Notes under the pieces: generated by a model
Told to the model about the DNA's origin: nothing
The model's database searches: none
What the model saw: the letters and a program-made list of their open reading frames with translations, nothing else
Position numbers and translations under genes: made by a program
Shown here: piece by piece, positions 1 to 8,316 of the stretch
Layout: each line of letters begins with the position of its first letter
Position numbering within the stretch: position 1 is the first letter of the stretch
Source of the DNA: Micromonospora rosaria
Lineage (GTDB): Bacteria > Actinomycetota > Actinomycetes > Mycobacteriales > Micromonosporaceae
Direction: 5' to 3'
Length of the DNA stretch: 50,256 nt
NCBI RefSeq assembly: GCF_001567585.1
Contig: NZ_LRQV01000041.1
Coordinates: 1-50,256, forward strand

Positions 1-54
1 ACACGCCGAACGGTCACACCATTTCAGGCGCCACCACCGACTTCGACACACGCC

Positions 55-477
55 CTAGAGGTCTAGGAGGAGGGTGCGGGGGCCTGCGTTGCGGCTGTCG
101 ACGAGCATGTGGGTGCGGAAGCGGCCGGTCTCGACCGTCGCGCCCCGGGCGCGCAGCGCCTCGACCACGGCGGTGACCAGGGGCTCGGCGACCTCGGCGG
201 GGGCGGCGGCGGTCCAGCTCGGGCGGCGTCCCTTGCGGGCGTCGCCGTACAGGGTGAACTGGCTGACCACCAGCAGCGGGGCGCCGGTGTCGGCGGCCGA
301 CCGGTCGCCGTCGAGGATGCGCAGCTCGTGCAGCTTGCGGGCCATGGTCTCGGCCACCTGCGGGGTGTCCGTGTGGGTCACCCCGAGCAGCACCAGCAGG
401 CCGTCGGTGATCGCGCCGACCACCTCGTCGTCGACGGTGACACTGGCCCGGTCGACGGTCTGCACCACCGCCCGCAT
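55..477 (-). CDS. dtd: D-aminoacyl-tRNA deacylase
   Basis: The 140-residue product removes D-amino acids (and glycine from mischarged tRNA-Ala) from aminoacyl-tRNA in the cytosol, a translation quality-control step. The sequence starts MRAVVQTVDRASVTVD and carries the family's SQFTLYGDARKGRRPSW segment (about residues 72-88, the SQxTL active-site motif) and the NAGPRT segment near the end (130-135, the Gly-Pro motif). Length is close to the usual 145. The start codon overlaps the stop of the upstream methyltransferase gene by one base (TGATG), so the two are probably translationally coupled. An in-frame upstream extension lies inside the methyltransferase gene in another frame and is ignored. 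Stop is TAG. Confidence 0.95.
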   Translation of the reverse strand: MRAVVQTVDRASVTVDDEVVGAITDGLLVLLGVTHTDTPQVAETMARKLHELRILDGDRSAADTGAPLLVVSQFTLYGDARKGRRPSWTAAAPAEVAEPLVTAVVEALRARGATVETGRFRTHMLVDSRNAGPRTLLLDL

Positions 478-1961
478 CAGCCGGCCACCGGCTCGATGAC
501 GCCGCGTTCCACCAGGTGCGCCACGATCGGCCCGGCCGCCTCGGCCAGCTCGTCGACCGTGACGTCGTGCGCGGCGGCGAGCAGGGCGAGCTGGTCCCGC
601 AGCGGCAGCTTCCCGTCCGCGCCGCCCACCAGGGCCAGCACCAGCGGGTCGATCTCCTCGCTCCACCGCAGCCCGTGCGGCATGACGAGCACCTGCCGGT
701 CCACCGCCCAGCCCTCGTCACCCATGGTCGCCTCCTGCCGGAGCTGGAGGCCGTCGGCGGCCCGGTACCGCTGCGCGAGCAGCCCGTCGGTGTCGCGTAC
801 CCGCAGCCAGTCCTGGCGGTCGAACCAGTCGGCGATCCGGTCGCCCAGCGGCGGCTCCACCCGCTGCCGCAGGTCCTCCACCCGGACCACCGGGTCGTCG
901 TGGCCGCCCCGGCGCAGCGAGACGATGCCGAACCCGACCGCCTCGATCTTGTGCGCGTCGAACCAGTCCAGCCAGGCGGCGGCCCGCTGCGGGTCGACGG
1001 TGCCGCCGACGTCGGCCAGCCACAGGTTCACGTACGCCATCGGGTCGGCGACCTCCCGCTGGAGCACCCAGGCGTCCAGGCCGGTCCCGGCGAACCAGCC
1101 GGCCACCCGGTCGCCCCAGTCCTCCCCGGCGACGTGCACCCAGTTCGCCAGGTACTGCATGGTGCCGCCCTCGGTGAGCAGTCCCGGCGCGGCGGCGGCC
1201 AGTTCCGCGCCGACCGCGTCGCCGACCCGCCCGGAGTCCCGGTACACGTGGGTGGTGGTCCCCGGGCCCACCACGAACGGCGGGTTGCTCACCACCAGGT
1301 CGAAGCGGCGTCCGGCGACCGGGGCGACCAGGTCACCCCGGAGCAGTTCCCAGTCCTGACCGTTGAGCGCGGCGGTGGTGGCGGCGAAGCGCAGCGCCCG
1401 CTCCGACAGGTCCGTCGCGGTGACCCGGCGGGCGTGGGTGGACAGGTGCAGGGCCTGCACACCCGAGCCGGTACCCAGGTCGAGCGCGGTCTCCACCGGC
1501 CGCCGGACGGTCGCGCCGACCAGCGTCTGGGTCGCCCCGCCGATGCCGAGCACGTGCTCGGCGGGCAGTGGGCGACCCGGCCGGGCGCTGGCCGGCACGT
1601 CGGAGAGCACCCACCAGTCGGTGCCGTACGGCTCCAGGTCCAGCCCCATCCGCAGCCCGTCGCCGTACCGCTCGACCAGGCCGGCGGCGAACGCGTCGGC
1701 CAGCGGCAGCGGGGCGAGGGCGGCGGCCACCGCCTCTTCCGGCTCGACCTGTTCACCGACGAACAACCGGATCAGCGTGCCGAGCGGGTCCCGGTCCTCG
1801 GTCGCCCGCAGGGCGGCGCGGAAGTCGTTGCGGGCCACCCCGGCGGTGGCCTGCGGGCCGAGCCGCGCGGCGATACCGTCCGAGGTGTAACCGGCCCGGG
1901 TCAGCGCGGTGCGCAGCGCGTCGACACCGGCGGGGGAGAGCAGCATGTCGTGTCCGTCCAC
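477..1961 (-). CDS. Class I SAM-dependent methyltransferase (DUF7059-type N-terminus)
   Basis: About 494 residues. The central Rossmann methyltransferase domain shows the SAM-binding motif DLGTGSGVQALHL and the NPPF motif (VVSNPPFVVGPG), which marks N6-adenine or glutamine-amide methyltransferases of the HemK/RsmC group. The N-terminal part (LRTALTRAGYTSDGIAARLG) matches the actinobacterial methyltransferases annotated with a DUF7059 domain. The substrate cannot be read from sequence; a ribosomal RNA or protein target is plausible because dtd follows directly. Start choice is uncertain: GTG at 1961 has an AGGA at a suitable distance, ATG at 1946 is also possible, and the frame stays open further upstream (GTG at 2147) through a hydrophobic stretch; see findings. 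Confidence 0.8.
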   Translation of the reverse strand: MDGHDMLLSPAGVDALRTALTRAGYTSDGIAARLGPQATAGVARNDFRAALRATEDRDPLGTLIRLFVGEQVEPEEAVAAALAPLPLADAFAAGLVERYGDGLRMGLDLEPYGTDWWVLSDVPASARPGRPLPAEHVLGIGGATQTLVGATVRRPVETALDLGTGSGVQALHLSTHARRVTATDLSERALRFAATTAALNGQDWELLRGDLVAPVAGRRFDLVVSNPPFVVGPGTTTHVYRDSGRVGDAVGAELAAAAPGLLTEGGTMQYLANWVHVAGEDWGDRVAGWFAGTGLDAWVLQREVADPMAYVNLWLADVGGTVDPQRAAAWLDWFDAHKIEAVGFGIVSLRRGGHDDPVVRVEDLRQRVEPPLGDRIADWFDRQDWLRVRDTDGLLAQRYRAADGLQLRQEATMGDEGWAVDRQVLVMPHGLRWSEEIDPLVLALVGGADGKLPLRDQLALLAAAHDVTVDELAEAAGPIVAHLVERGVIEPVAG

Positions 1962-2215
1962 CTCGCCATCCTGCCCTCTGCGGCCCGGCCGGCTCGGCAC
2001 CACCCGCGACATTCCGGTCCCCGCCGCCCGACCGGGGGCGGGGACCGGCTCCGCGCGGGGGACCACCGCCGCCGGCCGGCGGCGGGCGGCGAGCCGGGCC
2101 ACCAGCACGGTGTACGCCAGCAGGAGCGGCACGCCGACCGCCAGCACCTGCCCCGGCGCCTGGGGCGTAGCCCACCTCCTGCCCGGGGCGGAGACCGGCG
2201 GTGGCGGGCGGTTCG

Positions 2216-2221
2216 TAGGGT
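2216..2221 (+). promoter_or_regulatory. Candidate -10 element for the 2232 kinase gene
   Basis: TAGGGT lies 10 nt before the ATG and no Shine-Dalgarno sequence intervenes, which suggests a leaderless or almost leaderless mRNA. I see no clear -35 hexamer. Confidence 0.45.
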
Positions 2222-2231
2222 CGTACCCATC

Positions 2232-4322
2232 ATGGATCTCGTCCGCACCTGGCTGCTGCCCACGGCCCTGGTCGGTGGGCAGCTCCTGCTCTGGCCCGGC
2301 CTGCCCGTGCTGCGCGGCACGACACCGGAGCCGTGGCGGCTGGTCGTCGTCGTGGTCGCCGCCGTCGTGGTCGGCGGGGCGCTGGGCTGGCGTCGGCGGG
2401 CTCCCGTGCCGGCCCTGGTGGTGGTGCTGGCCGCGCAGGCCACGGGTTTGCTGGCGATCACGGCCGACGAGCTGTGGCTGCTCGTCGCCGCCGAGCTGGT
2501 CGCGCTCTACTCGGTCGGCGTACGGGCACCGGGTCGGATCACCTGGCTCGCGGTGGCCGCCGCCACCGGCTGCGCCGCAGTGGTCGGCCTGGTGCGGTTC
2601 GGCGTCGGCCCGACCTGGCTCGGCGAGGTGGTGCTCGCCCTCCTCGGGTACCTGATCGCCGCCGAGCTGGGGCGCAGCCGGCAGCGGTGGCTGGCCCGGC
2701 GCTCGACGGTGGCCGAGCGGCTGGTCGCCGCCGAGGAGGAGCTGCGCCGGGCCGCCGAGGAGGAACGCCACCGGCTGGCCCGGGAACTGCACGACGTCTC
2801 CGCCCACCACCTCACCTCGATCGTGGTCACCGTCGGCGCCGCCGAGCGACTGGCCGCCCGGCGTCCCGACCTCGTCGCCGAGGCGGTCTCGTTCGCCGCC
2901 ACCACCAGCCGGGACACCCTCACCGCGCTGCACCGCCTGGTGGCCGTGATGCGCGACGGCGACCGGGACGCCGACCGTCCCCTGGCGGCCCGGCTGGAGG
3001 AACTGGCCGCCGGGTTCCGCCGGCTCGACCAGCCGGTCACCCTCGACGTGCGCGCCGACCTGCCGGCCGGCCTCGCGGAACCGGTGTACGCCCTGGCGCG
3101 GGAGGCGCTGACCAACGTGCTGCGCCACGCCCGAGGCGCGCCGGTCCGGGTCCGGGTCGCCGTCGAGGGCGCGACGGCGGTGCTGGAGGTGACCGACGAC
3201 GGGGCCGGGCACGCCGCCCCGGTGACCCTCGGGGCCGGCCGGGGCATCGTCGGGATGCGGGAGCGCGCCGTCGCTCTCGGCGGCACCCTCACCGCCGGGC
3301 CGTCCGGTGCGGGCTGGCGGGTCCGGGCGGTGCTGCCGCTGGGCGGGCCCGGTGCCCCGGTACCCCCGTCGGGGGAGTCGTCCCGGCGGTCGTTGCTGAC
3401 CGCCAGCCTGGTCGCCGCGGCCACGGCGGTGCCGATCGCCTTGGCCGTGGTGTCGGCGGAGACCGAACCACTCCTGGTGGAGCTGGCCGAGCCGGGCACC
3501 CTGGCGGTGATCGCCCTGCTCTGTGCGGTGCACGCGATGCCGCTGCTGCTACGGCGGGACCGACCCTGGCTCGCCCTGGCCGGGGTCGGCGCGGCGATGG
3601 CGCTCTGGCCGTCGGCGGCGCTGTGGGGCGGGCTGCCCACGAACGCCTCTCTCGTGCTCTTCACCGCCGGGGTCGCGGAGTTCGCGGCGGTCTACGCCGT
3701 CGGGGCGTACGCCGGTCGGCCGGCGGTGAGCTGGCTCGGCGCGCCCCTCGCGGCGGTGGGGCTGGCCGTCGGGCTGGTCGGCACCGCCGCCGCCGACGGT
3801 TCCCTCGGCGGCGGGCCGGTGGACCTCTCCGCGGCGGTCGTCCTGGGGCTGCTGGTCGCGGTGCTGCTGACCGGGCCGTTGCTGCTCACCTGGGGGGTCG
3901 GCGCGGTGCTGCGGGGCCGGCGGGGGAAGGTGCTCAGCCGGGAGGACGACGCGCTGGCCGCCGCCGCCGCGCAGGCGGTGGTGGCCGCCGCCGCCGAGCG
4001 AGCCCGGATCGCCGACGGGCTGCGGGCGGCCGTGCTCGACCGGGCCGGCCGCCTGGTGGCGGTCACCGACGCCGGCCGGCCCGCCGACATCCTGGTCGAG
4101 GCGCGGGCCACCCTCGCCGCCATGCGGGAGCTGCTGGAGGAGCTGCGCCCGGCGCCCCCGACCCCGCCCGCCCCGGAGGATGCCGTCCCGGAGGGCGCCG
4201 TCCCGGAGGGCGCCCGCGCAGACGGTGCCGGCCCGGAGGGGGCCGCCCTGGAGGGGGCCCGCAAAGACGGCGCCGGCCCGGAGTCTGCCGGGTCGGGTCG
4301 GGTCGAGGGGGTACCGGCCTGA
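2232..4322 (+). CDS. Orphan sensor histidine kinase with duplicated membrane/DHp-like modules
   Basis: 696 residues. Residues 1-145 hold about four to five membrane segments. A short coiled coil leads into a HisKA_3-type dimerisation box (about 176-200) with the phospho-acceptor H187 in the motif ARELHDVSAHH. An HATPase domain follows (N-box EALTNVLRHA near 291-300, G-box GAGRGIVGMRERA near 335-346). This is the NarL/DesK class. Unusually, after the ATPase domain a second membrane module follows (about 388-560, five or so helices), then ERARIADGLRAAVLDRAG (589-606), which resembles another dimerisation box but has Arg (R598) where the His should be. The tail (648-684) is PEGA-like low-complexity sequence. 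No response regulator gene is adjacent. It converges on the iron transporter operon with only 42 bp between stops. Confidence 0.85.
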   Translation: MDLVRTWLLPTALVGGQLLLWPGLPVLRGTTPEPWRLVVVVVAAVVVGGALGWRRRAPVPALVVVLAAQATGLLAITADELWLLVAAELVALYSVGVRAPGRITWLAVAAATGCAAVVGLVRFGVGPTWLGEVVLALLGYLIAAELGRSRQRWLARRSTVAERLVAAEEELRRAAEEERHRLARELHDVSAHHLTSIVVTVGAAERLAARRPDLVAEAVSFAATTSRDTLTALHRLVAVMRDGDRDADRPLAARLEELAAGFRRLDQPVTLDVRADLPAGLAEPVYALAREALTNVLRHARGAPVRVRVAVEGATAVLEVTDDGAGHAAPVTLGAGRGIVGMRERAVALGGTLTAGPSGAGWRVRAVLPLGGPGAPVPPSGESSRRSLLTASLVAAATAVPIALAVVSAETEPLLVELAEPGTLAVIALLCAVHAMPLLLRRDRPWLALAGVGAAMALWPSAALWGGLPTNASLVLFTAGVAEFAAVYAVGAYAGRPAVSWLGAPLAAVGLAVGLVGTAAADGSLGGGPVDLSAAVVLGLLVAVLLTGPLLLTWGVGAVLRGRRGKVLSREDDALAAAAAQAVVAAAAERARIADGLRAAVLDRAGRLVAVTDAGRPADILVEARATLAAMRELLEELRPAPPTPPAPEDAVPEGAVPEGARADGAGPEGAALEGARKDGAGPESAGSGRVEGVPA

Positions 4323-4364
4323 TCCGGGTGGTCCCGTCGGCCCGGTGCGGTGCTGCCGGGCGGC

Positions 4365-5396
4365 TCAGGCGGGCCAGGCGCGGGCGGTGCCGTCCACCCG
4401 GACCGCCACGTCCGCGCCGACCGGGGCGGTGGCCGCGTCGTCGAGGATCCGGGCGGTGATCCGGGTACCGTCGGCCAGCCGGAGCCCGACCAGCGCGTCG
4501 TGGCCGTGAAAGTCGTGCCGCAGCACGGTGGCCGGCACCGTGCCGGGACGCGCCGACGGCACGATGCGGACCTGCTCGGGCCGGAGCAGGACGGTGACCG
4601 CGCCCGACGACGACGCCCCGGTGATCGGGATCGCGCCCAGCGGGGTGCGGGCGCTGCCCGCCTCGGCGACCGCCGGCAGCAGCACCGCGTCACCGACGAA
4701 CCCGGCCACCCACGGGTCGGCCGGCTCCCGGTAGATGGTGGTCGGCGGGCCGGCCTGGACCACCCGGCCGGCGCGGAGCACCACCACCCGGTCGGCCACC
4801 GACAGCGCCTCGCCCTGGTCGTGGGTGACCAGCACGCCGGTCGCCCCGTCGGCGCGCAGCGCCTCCCGGATGTCGTGCCGCAGCCCGGCCCGCAGCCCGG
4901 CGTCGAGCGCGCTGAACGGCTCGTCGAGCAGGACCAGCGACGGCCGGGGGGCCAGCGCGCGGGCCACCGCCACCCGCTGCTGCTGCCCGCCGGAGAGCTG
5001 GTGCGGCATCCGGTCGCCGTACCCGGCCAGCCCGACCAGGGCCAGCACCTCGTCCACCCGGTCGCCGCGCCGGGCGGCCCGGTCCAGGCCGTACCCGATG
5101 TTGGCGGCCACGCTCAGGTGCGGGAACAGCGCCCCCTCCTGGGGTACCACGGCGATCCGGCGGCGGTGCGTCGGGACGTGCCGGCCACCGCCGGCCACCG
5201 CCCGCCCGTCGAGCCGGATCTCGCCGGCGTCGAGCCGTTCGAAGCCGGCCAGGCAGCGCAGCAGGGTGGTCTTGCCGCAGCCGGACGGCCCGAGGACGGC
5301 GGTCAGCTCGCCGGCCGGGACGGTGAGGTCCACCCCGTCCAGGGCGGTCACCGGGCCGTACCGCTTGACCACGCCGGTCAGCACGACCTCGCTCAT
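4365..5396 (-). CDS. fbpC: Iron(III) ABC transporter ATP-binding protein
   Basis: 343-residue ATPase energising the FbpB permease. Walker A GPSGCGKTT (36-44), Q-loop VVPQEG, signature LSGGQQQRVAVARAL (134-148), Walker B LVLLDEPFSALD (154-165) and switch histidine VLVTHDQGEALS (188-199) are all intact. The C-terminal TOBE-like regulatory domain is present (VTVLLRPEQVRIV onward). Start: ATG at 5396 lies 7 nt after a strong AAGGAGG; a GTG one codon upstream is too close to it. Last gene of the three-gene fbp operon, 52 bp after fbpB. Ferric-type rather than polyamine or sulfate specificity is inferred from the partner genes and the iron box. Confidence 0.92.
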   Translation of the reverse strand: MSEVVLTGVVKRYGPVTALDGVDLTVPAGELTAVLGPSGCGKTTLLRCLAGFERLDAGEIRLDGRAVAGGGRHVPTHRRRIAVVPQEGALFPHLSVAANIGYGLDRAARRGDRVDEVLALVGLAGYGDRMPHQLSGGQQQRVAVARALAPRPSLVLLDEPFSALDAGLRAGLRHDIREALRADGATGVLVTHDQGEALSVADRVVVLRAGRVVQAGPPTTIYREPADPWVAGFVGDAVLLPAVAEAGSARTPLGAIPITGASSSGAVTVLLRPEQVRIVPSARPGTVPATVLRHDFHGHDALVGLRLADGTRITARILDDAATAPVGADVAVRVDGTARAWPA

Positions 5397-5448
5397 CACC
5401 GATCCTCCTTGTCGAACGGGCGCACCGGGTCGTCCCGGTCGGGCCGGT

Positions 5449-6984
5449 TCACCGGTCGTCCTTGTCGAGCAGGCCGCTGCGGGCGACGAGCAGCCAGGTG
5501 GGCAGCGCCGAGATGACCACCAGCAGCGCGGCGTACGGGGTGGCCGCCGCGTACGCCCCGACGGCCGTGTTGGTCCACAGCTCCGTGGCCAGGGTGTCGG
5601 TGCCGGTGGGCCGCAGCAGCAGGGTGGCGGGGAGTTCCTTCATGCCGGTGAGGAAGACCAGCGCCGCGCCCGCCCCGATGCCGGGCAGGGTCAGCGGCAG
5701 CGTCACCGTGCGCAGCACCCCCCACGGCCCCCGGCCCAGCGAGCGGGCCACCTCCTCCAGACCGGGCGGGGCCTGCGCGGCGGCCCCGGCCACCGAGCCG
5801 ACCGCCAACGGCAGGAAGAGTGTGGCGTACGCGAGCGCCAGCAGCCAGGTCGTCTGGTACAGCGGGTAGGCGACGTTGATCCCGAAGAAGATCAGCGACA
5901 GCCCGACCACCACACCGGGCAGGGCGTGCGAGAGGTACGCCAGCCGGTCCAGCACCGTGGTCAGCGGCCCCGGCGCCCGCGCGGTGAGCAGCCCCAGCGG
6001 GAGGGCGAGCAACATGGTCAGGGCGGCCCCGGCCAGCGCCAGCACCAGCGAGTTGCCGGCGGCGGCGGCCACCTCGGCCAGCGCGCCGGGCCGGGACACC
6101 CCGGCGACCAGCCGTCGGGCCAGGCTCACCGCCGGCACCCCGAGGGCGAGCGCGGCCACCCCGAGCAGCCCGGCCAGCGCCGGCCACCGGGCCGGACCCA
6201 ACCGCAGTCGCGCGGCGGCTCGACGGGCGCCGCCGAGCCGGGCGTACCGGGCGCCGCGCCGCCGGGTGACCGTCTCCCCGGTGAGCAGCAGCAGGGTCAG
6301 CAGCACCAGCACGCTGGAGAGCACCAGCGCGCCGGTCCGGTCGAAGCCCAGGTCGAAGGCGACGAAGATGGCCCGGGTGAAGGTGTCCGTCCGCAGGATC
6401 GCCACCGCGCCGAAGTCGGAGAGCACGTAGAGGGCGACCAGCAGCGCCCCGGCGGCGGTGGCCGGCCGGATCTGGCGGAGCGTCACCCGCGTGAACGTCT
6501 GCCAGCCGCCCCGGCCCAGCGAGCGGGAGACCTCCTCCTGCGCCGGGTCCGCGCCGCGCAGCGCCGCCGCGACCGGCAGGAAGACGTACGGGTACGAGCA
6601 GAGGGTCAGCACCAGCGCCGCCGGCCAGAACCCGGCCAGCCCGTCGAACGCGGAGACCCAGGCGAACGCCGCGATGTAGGTCGGCACGGCGAGGGGGAGC
6701 GCGGCGAGCACCGCGAAGAACCGCCGGCCCGGCAGGTCGGTCCGGGTGACCAGGTACGCCGAGCCGACCCCGAGCAGCACGCAGGCGCTGGTCACCACGG
6801 CGGCCAGGCCCAGGCTGCGCAGCGACAGCCAGGCGACCCGGCCGGTCCACAGTTCGGCGACGATCCGGTCCAGGCCCGCCTCGGCGGTCCGTACCCCGAG
6901 GTAGGCCAGCGGGACGACGGCCACCGCCACCGCGGCGGTCGAGGCCACGAGCAGCGCCGGCCTCGGTGCCAGCCGGCGCACCAC
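5449..6984 (-). CDS. fbpB: Iron(III) ABC transporter permease (fused two-half type)
   Basis: 511 residues, about 12 membrane segments, made of two homologous BPD_transp_1 halves as in FbpB/SfuB proteins. Each half contains the EAA loop that docks the ATPase: EEVSRSLGRGGWQTFTRVTL in the first half and LEEVARSLGRGPWGVLRTVT in the second. Internal similarity of the loops is obvious by eye. The start is uncertain: GTG GTG at 6984/6981 with no good Shine-Dalgarno. A perfect 13-bp hairpin lies about 16 nt upstream (7001-7030). It moves ferric iron delivered by the upstream binding lipoprotein across the membrane. Confidence 0.93.
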   Translation of the reverse strand: MVRRLAPRPALLVASTAAVAVAVVPLAYLGVRTAEAGLDRIVAELWTGRVAWLSLRSLGLAAVVTSACVLLGVGSAYLVTRTDLPGRRFFAVLAALPLAVPTYIAAFAWVSAFDGLAGFWPAALVLTLCSYPYVFLPVAAALRGADPAQEEVSRSLGRGGWQTFTRVTLRQIRPATAAGALLVALYVLSDFGAVAILRTDTFTRAIFVAFDLGFDRTGALVLSSVLVLLTLLLLTGETVTRRRGARYARLGGARRAAARLRLGPARWPALAGLLGVAALALGVPAVSLARRLVAGVSRPGALAEVAAAAGNSLVLALAGAALTMLLALPLGLLTARAPGPLTTVLDRLAYLSHALPGVVVGLSLIFFGINVAYPLYQTTWLLALAYATLFLPLAVGSVAGAAAQAPPGLEEVARSLGRGPWGVLRTVTLPLTLPGIGAGAALVFLTGMKELPATLLLRPTGTDTLATELWTNTAVGAYAAATPYAALLVVISALPTWLLVARSGLLDKDDR

Positions 6985-7000
6985 CGCCGGTACGCCGGAC

Positions 7001-7030
7001 AGGGCCGGACCGCGTCGGCGGTCCGGCCCT
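7001..7030 (-). terminator. Perfect intercistronic hairpin between fbpA and fbpB
   Basis: AGGGCCGGACCGC, loop GTCG, then the exact reverse complement: a 13-bp stem with a tetraloop. There is no T-run. Its position after the binding-protein gene and before the permease suggests partial termination or protection of the fbpA mRNA 3' end. Confidence 0.8.
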
Positions 7031-7052
7031 GCGGGGGCGACGGTCGGGGTGG

Positions 7053-8111
7053 TCAGGGGACGAGCCCCGATTCCTTGATCAGGGCGACCGTGGACTCCAG
7101 CGCGTCGAGGTCGTTCAGGTCGATGTCCGGCACCTGGAGGTCGGCCAGCGCGGGCACCCCGGCCGGGCCGGTGACCCCCTCGACCACCGGGTACTCGAAG
7201 GTCTGCTCGGCGAAGTACGTCTGGGCCTCCGGGCCGAGCAGGTAGTCGACGAACGCCTGCGCGTCCGGGTTGTCGGCGGCCCGCTTCAGCACGCCCACCC
7301 CGGCGACGTTGACCAGGCCGCCGGTGTCCCCACCGGGGAAGAAGTGCAGCTTGGCCTTGAGCGCGTCGACCGTGGTCCCCTGCTCCTTGGCGACCTCGCC
7401 GAGGTAGTAGTGGTTGACCAGGCCGACCGGGACGGTGCCGGCGATGACGTCTTCGAGGATCTTGCCGTTGCCGTCGCGGACCTGCGGGTCGTTGGCTTTC
7501 AGCCCGGCCAGGAACTCCTTGGCCCGCGCCTCACCGTGCTGCACCGTGATCGCGGTGACGAACGCCTGGAAGGACGCGTTGGTGGGGGCCACCCCGACCT
7601 TGCCCTTCCACGCCGGGCCGGTCAGCTCGAACACCGACGCCGGCAGCTCCGCCTCGGTGACCGCGTCGGCGTTGTAGACCAGCACCCGGGCGCGGGCGCT
7701 CACGCCGACCCAGTGCCCGTTGCGGGCCCGGTAGGTGGCCGGCGCCTTGTCGGTGGTGGTCGACGGGAGGGTGACGAACATGTCCCGCTTGGACACCGTG
7801 CCGAGGGCGCCCGCGTCCTGGGCGAGGAAGACGTCGGCCGGGGACTTGTCGCCCTCCTCGACCAACTGCGCGGCGAGCTGCGCGGTGTTCGCGTACCGGG
7901 CGTTCACGGTGATCCCGGTCTGCGCGGTGAACTTCTCCAGCAGCGGCTTGATGAGCTGCTCGTTGCGCCCGCTGTAGACGGTGATCTGCTTGTCGCCGGA
8001 CGTACCCGGCTCGGAGACCGCCTCGTCCTCGGAGCCGCAGGCGACCAGACCGGTGACGAGCAGCCCGGCGGCGGCCAGGGTCGCGGTGGACCTGCGGAGT
8101 GAGATGAACAC
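7053..8111 (-). CDS. fbpA: Iron(III) ABC transporter substrate-binding lipoprotein
   Basis: 352 residues. The N-terminus is a lipoprotein signal peptide: MFISLRRSTATLAAAG then a lipobox LVAC with Cys at about 25. The mature part is a family-1 extracellular solute-binding protein: ITVYSGRNEQLIKPLLEKF, then PADVFLAQDAGAL, and VNHYYLGE with the adjacent Tyr pair that ligates ferric iron in FbpA proteins. The GTG start at 8111 has GAAGGAG at 9 nt. First gene of the operon fbpA-fbpB-fbpC. An IdeR/DtxR-type box lies 38 bp upstream, so iron repression is expected. Located outside the membrane, anchored by lipid. Confidence 0.93.
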   Translation of the reverse strand: MFISLRRSTATLAAAGLLVTGLVACGSEDEAVSEPGTSGDKQITVYSGRNEQLIKPLLEKFTAQTGITVNARYANTAQLAAQLVEEGDKSPADVFLAQDAGALGTVSKRDMFVTLPSTTTDKAPATYRARNGHWVGVSARARVLVYNADAVTEAELPASVFELTGPAWKGKVGVAPTNASFQAFVTAITVQHGEARAKEFLAGLKANDPQVRDGNGKILEDVIAGTVPVGLVNHYYLGEVAKEQGTTVDALKAKLHFFPGGDTGGLVNVAGVGVLKRAADNPDAQAFVDYLLGPEAQTYFAEQTFEYPVVEGVTGPAGVPALADLQVPDIDLNDLDALESTVALIKESGLVP

Positions 8112-8148
8112 GAGGACGAGCTCCTTCTTCCGGATGAACGGGAAGAAG

Positions 8149-8167
8149 TTAGCACAGCCTAACCTCA
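8149..8167 (-). promoter_or_regulatory. IdeR/DtxR-type iron box upstream of fbpA
   Basis: Read on the minus strand the 19 bases are TGAGGTTAGGCTGTGCTAA. They match the DtxR/IdeR consensus TTAGGTTAGGCTAACCTAA at 15 of 19 positions, with both half-site cores present. TAGGCT inside it could serve as the -10, so repressor binding would block the promoter. Confidence 0.8.
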
Positions 8168-8316
8168 GTATCGTCGGCCGCAGCCTGAGGCACGTGTCAC
8201 TCCGGTCCTGCTCAGCCCGCTCCTCGCCGGTCAGCCACCCCCTGCCTCGGTGCAGTCCGGCGACCGTACGACCAGAAAGCCTGATGCGGCTTCCGGTTCC
8301 GGTCGCACGCGCGGCG

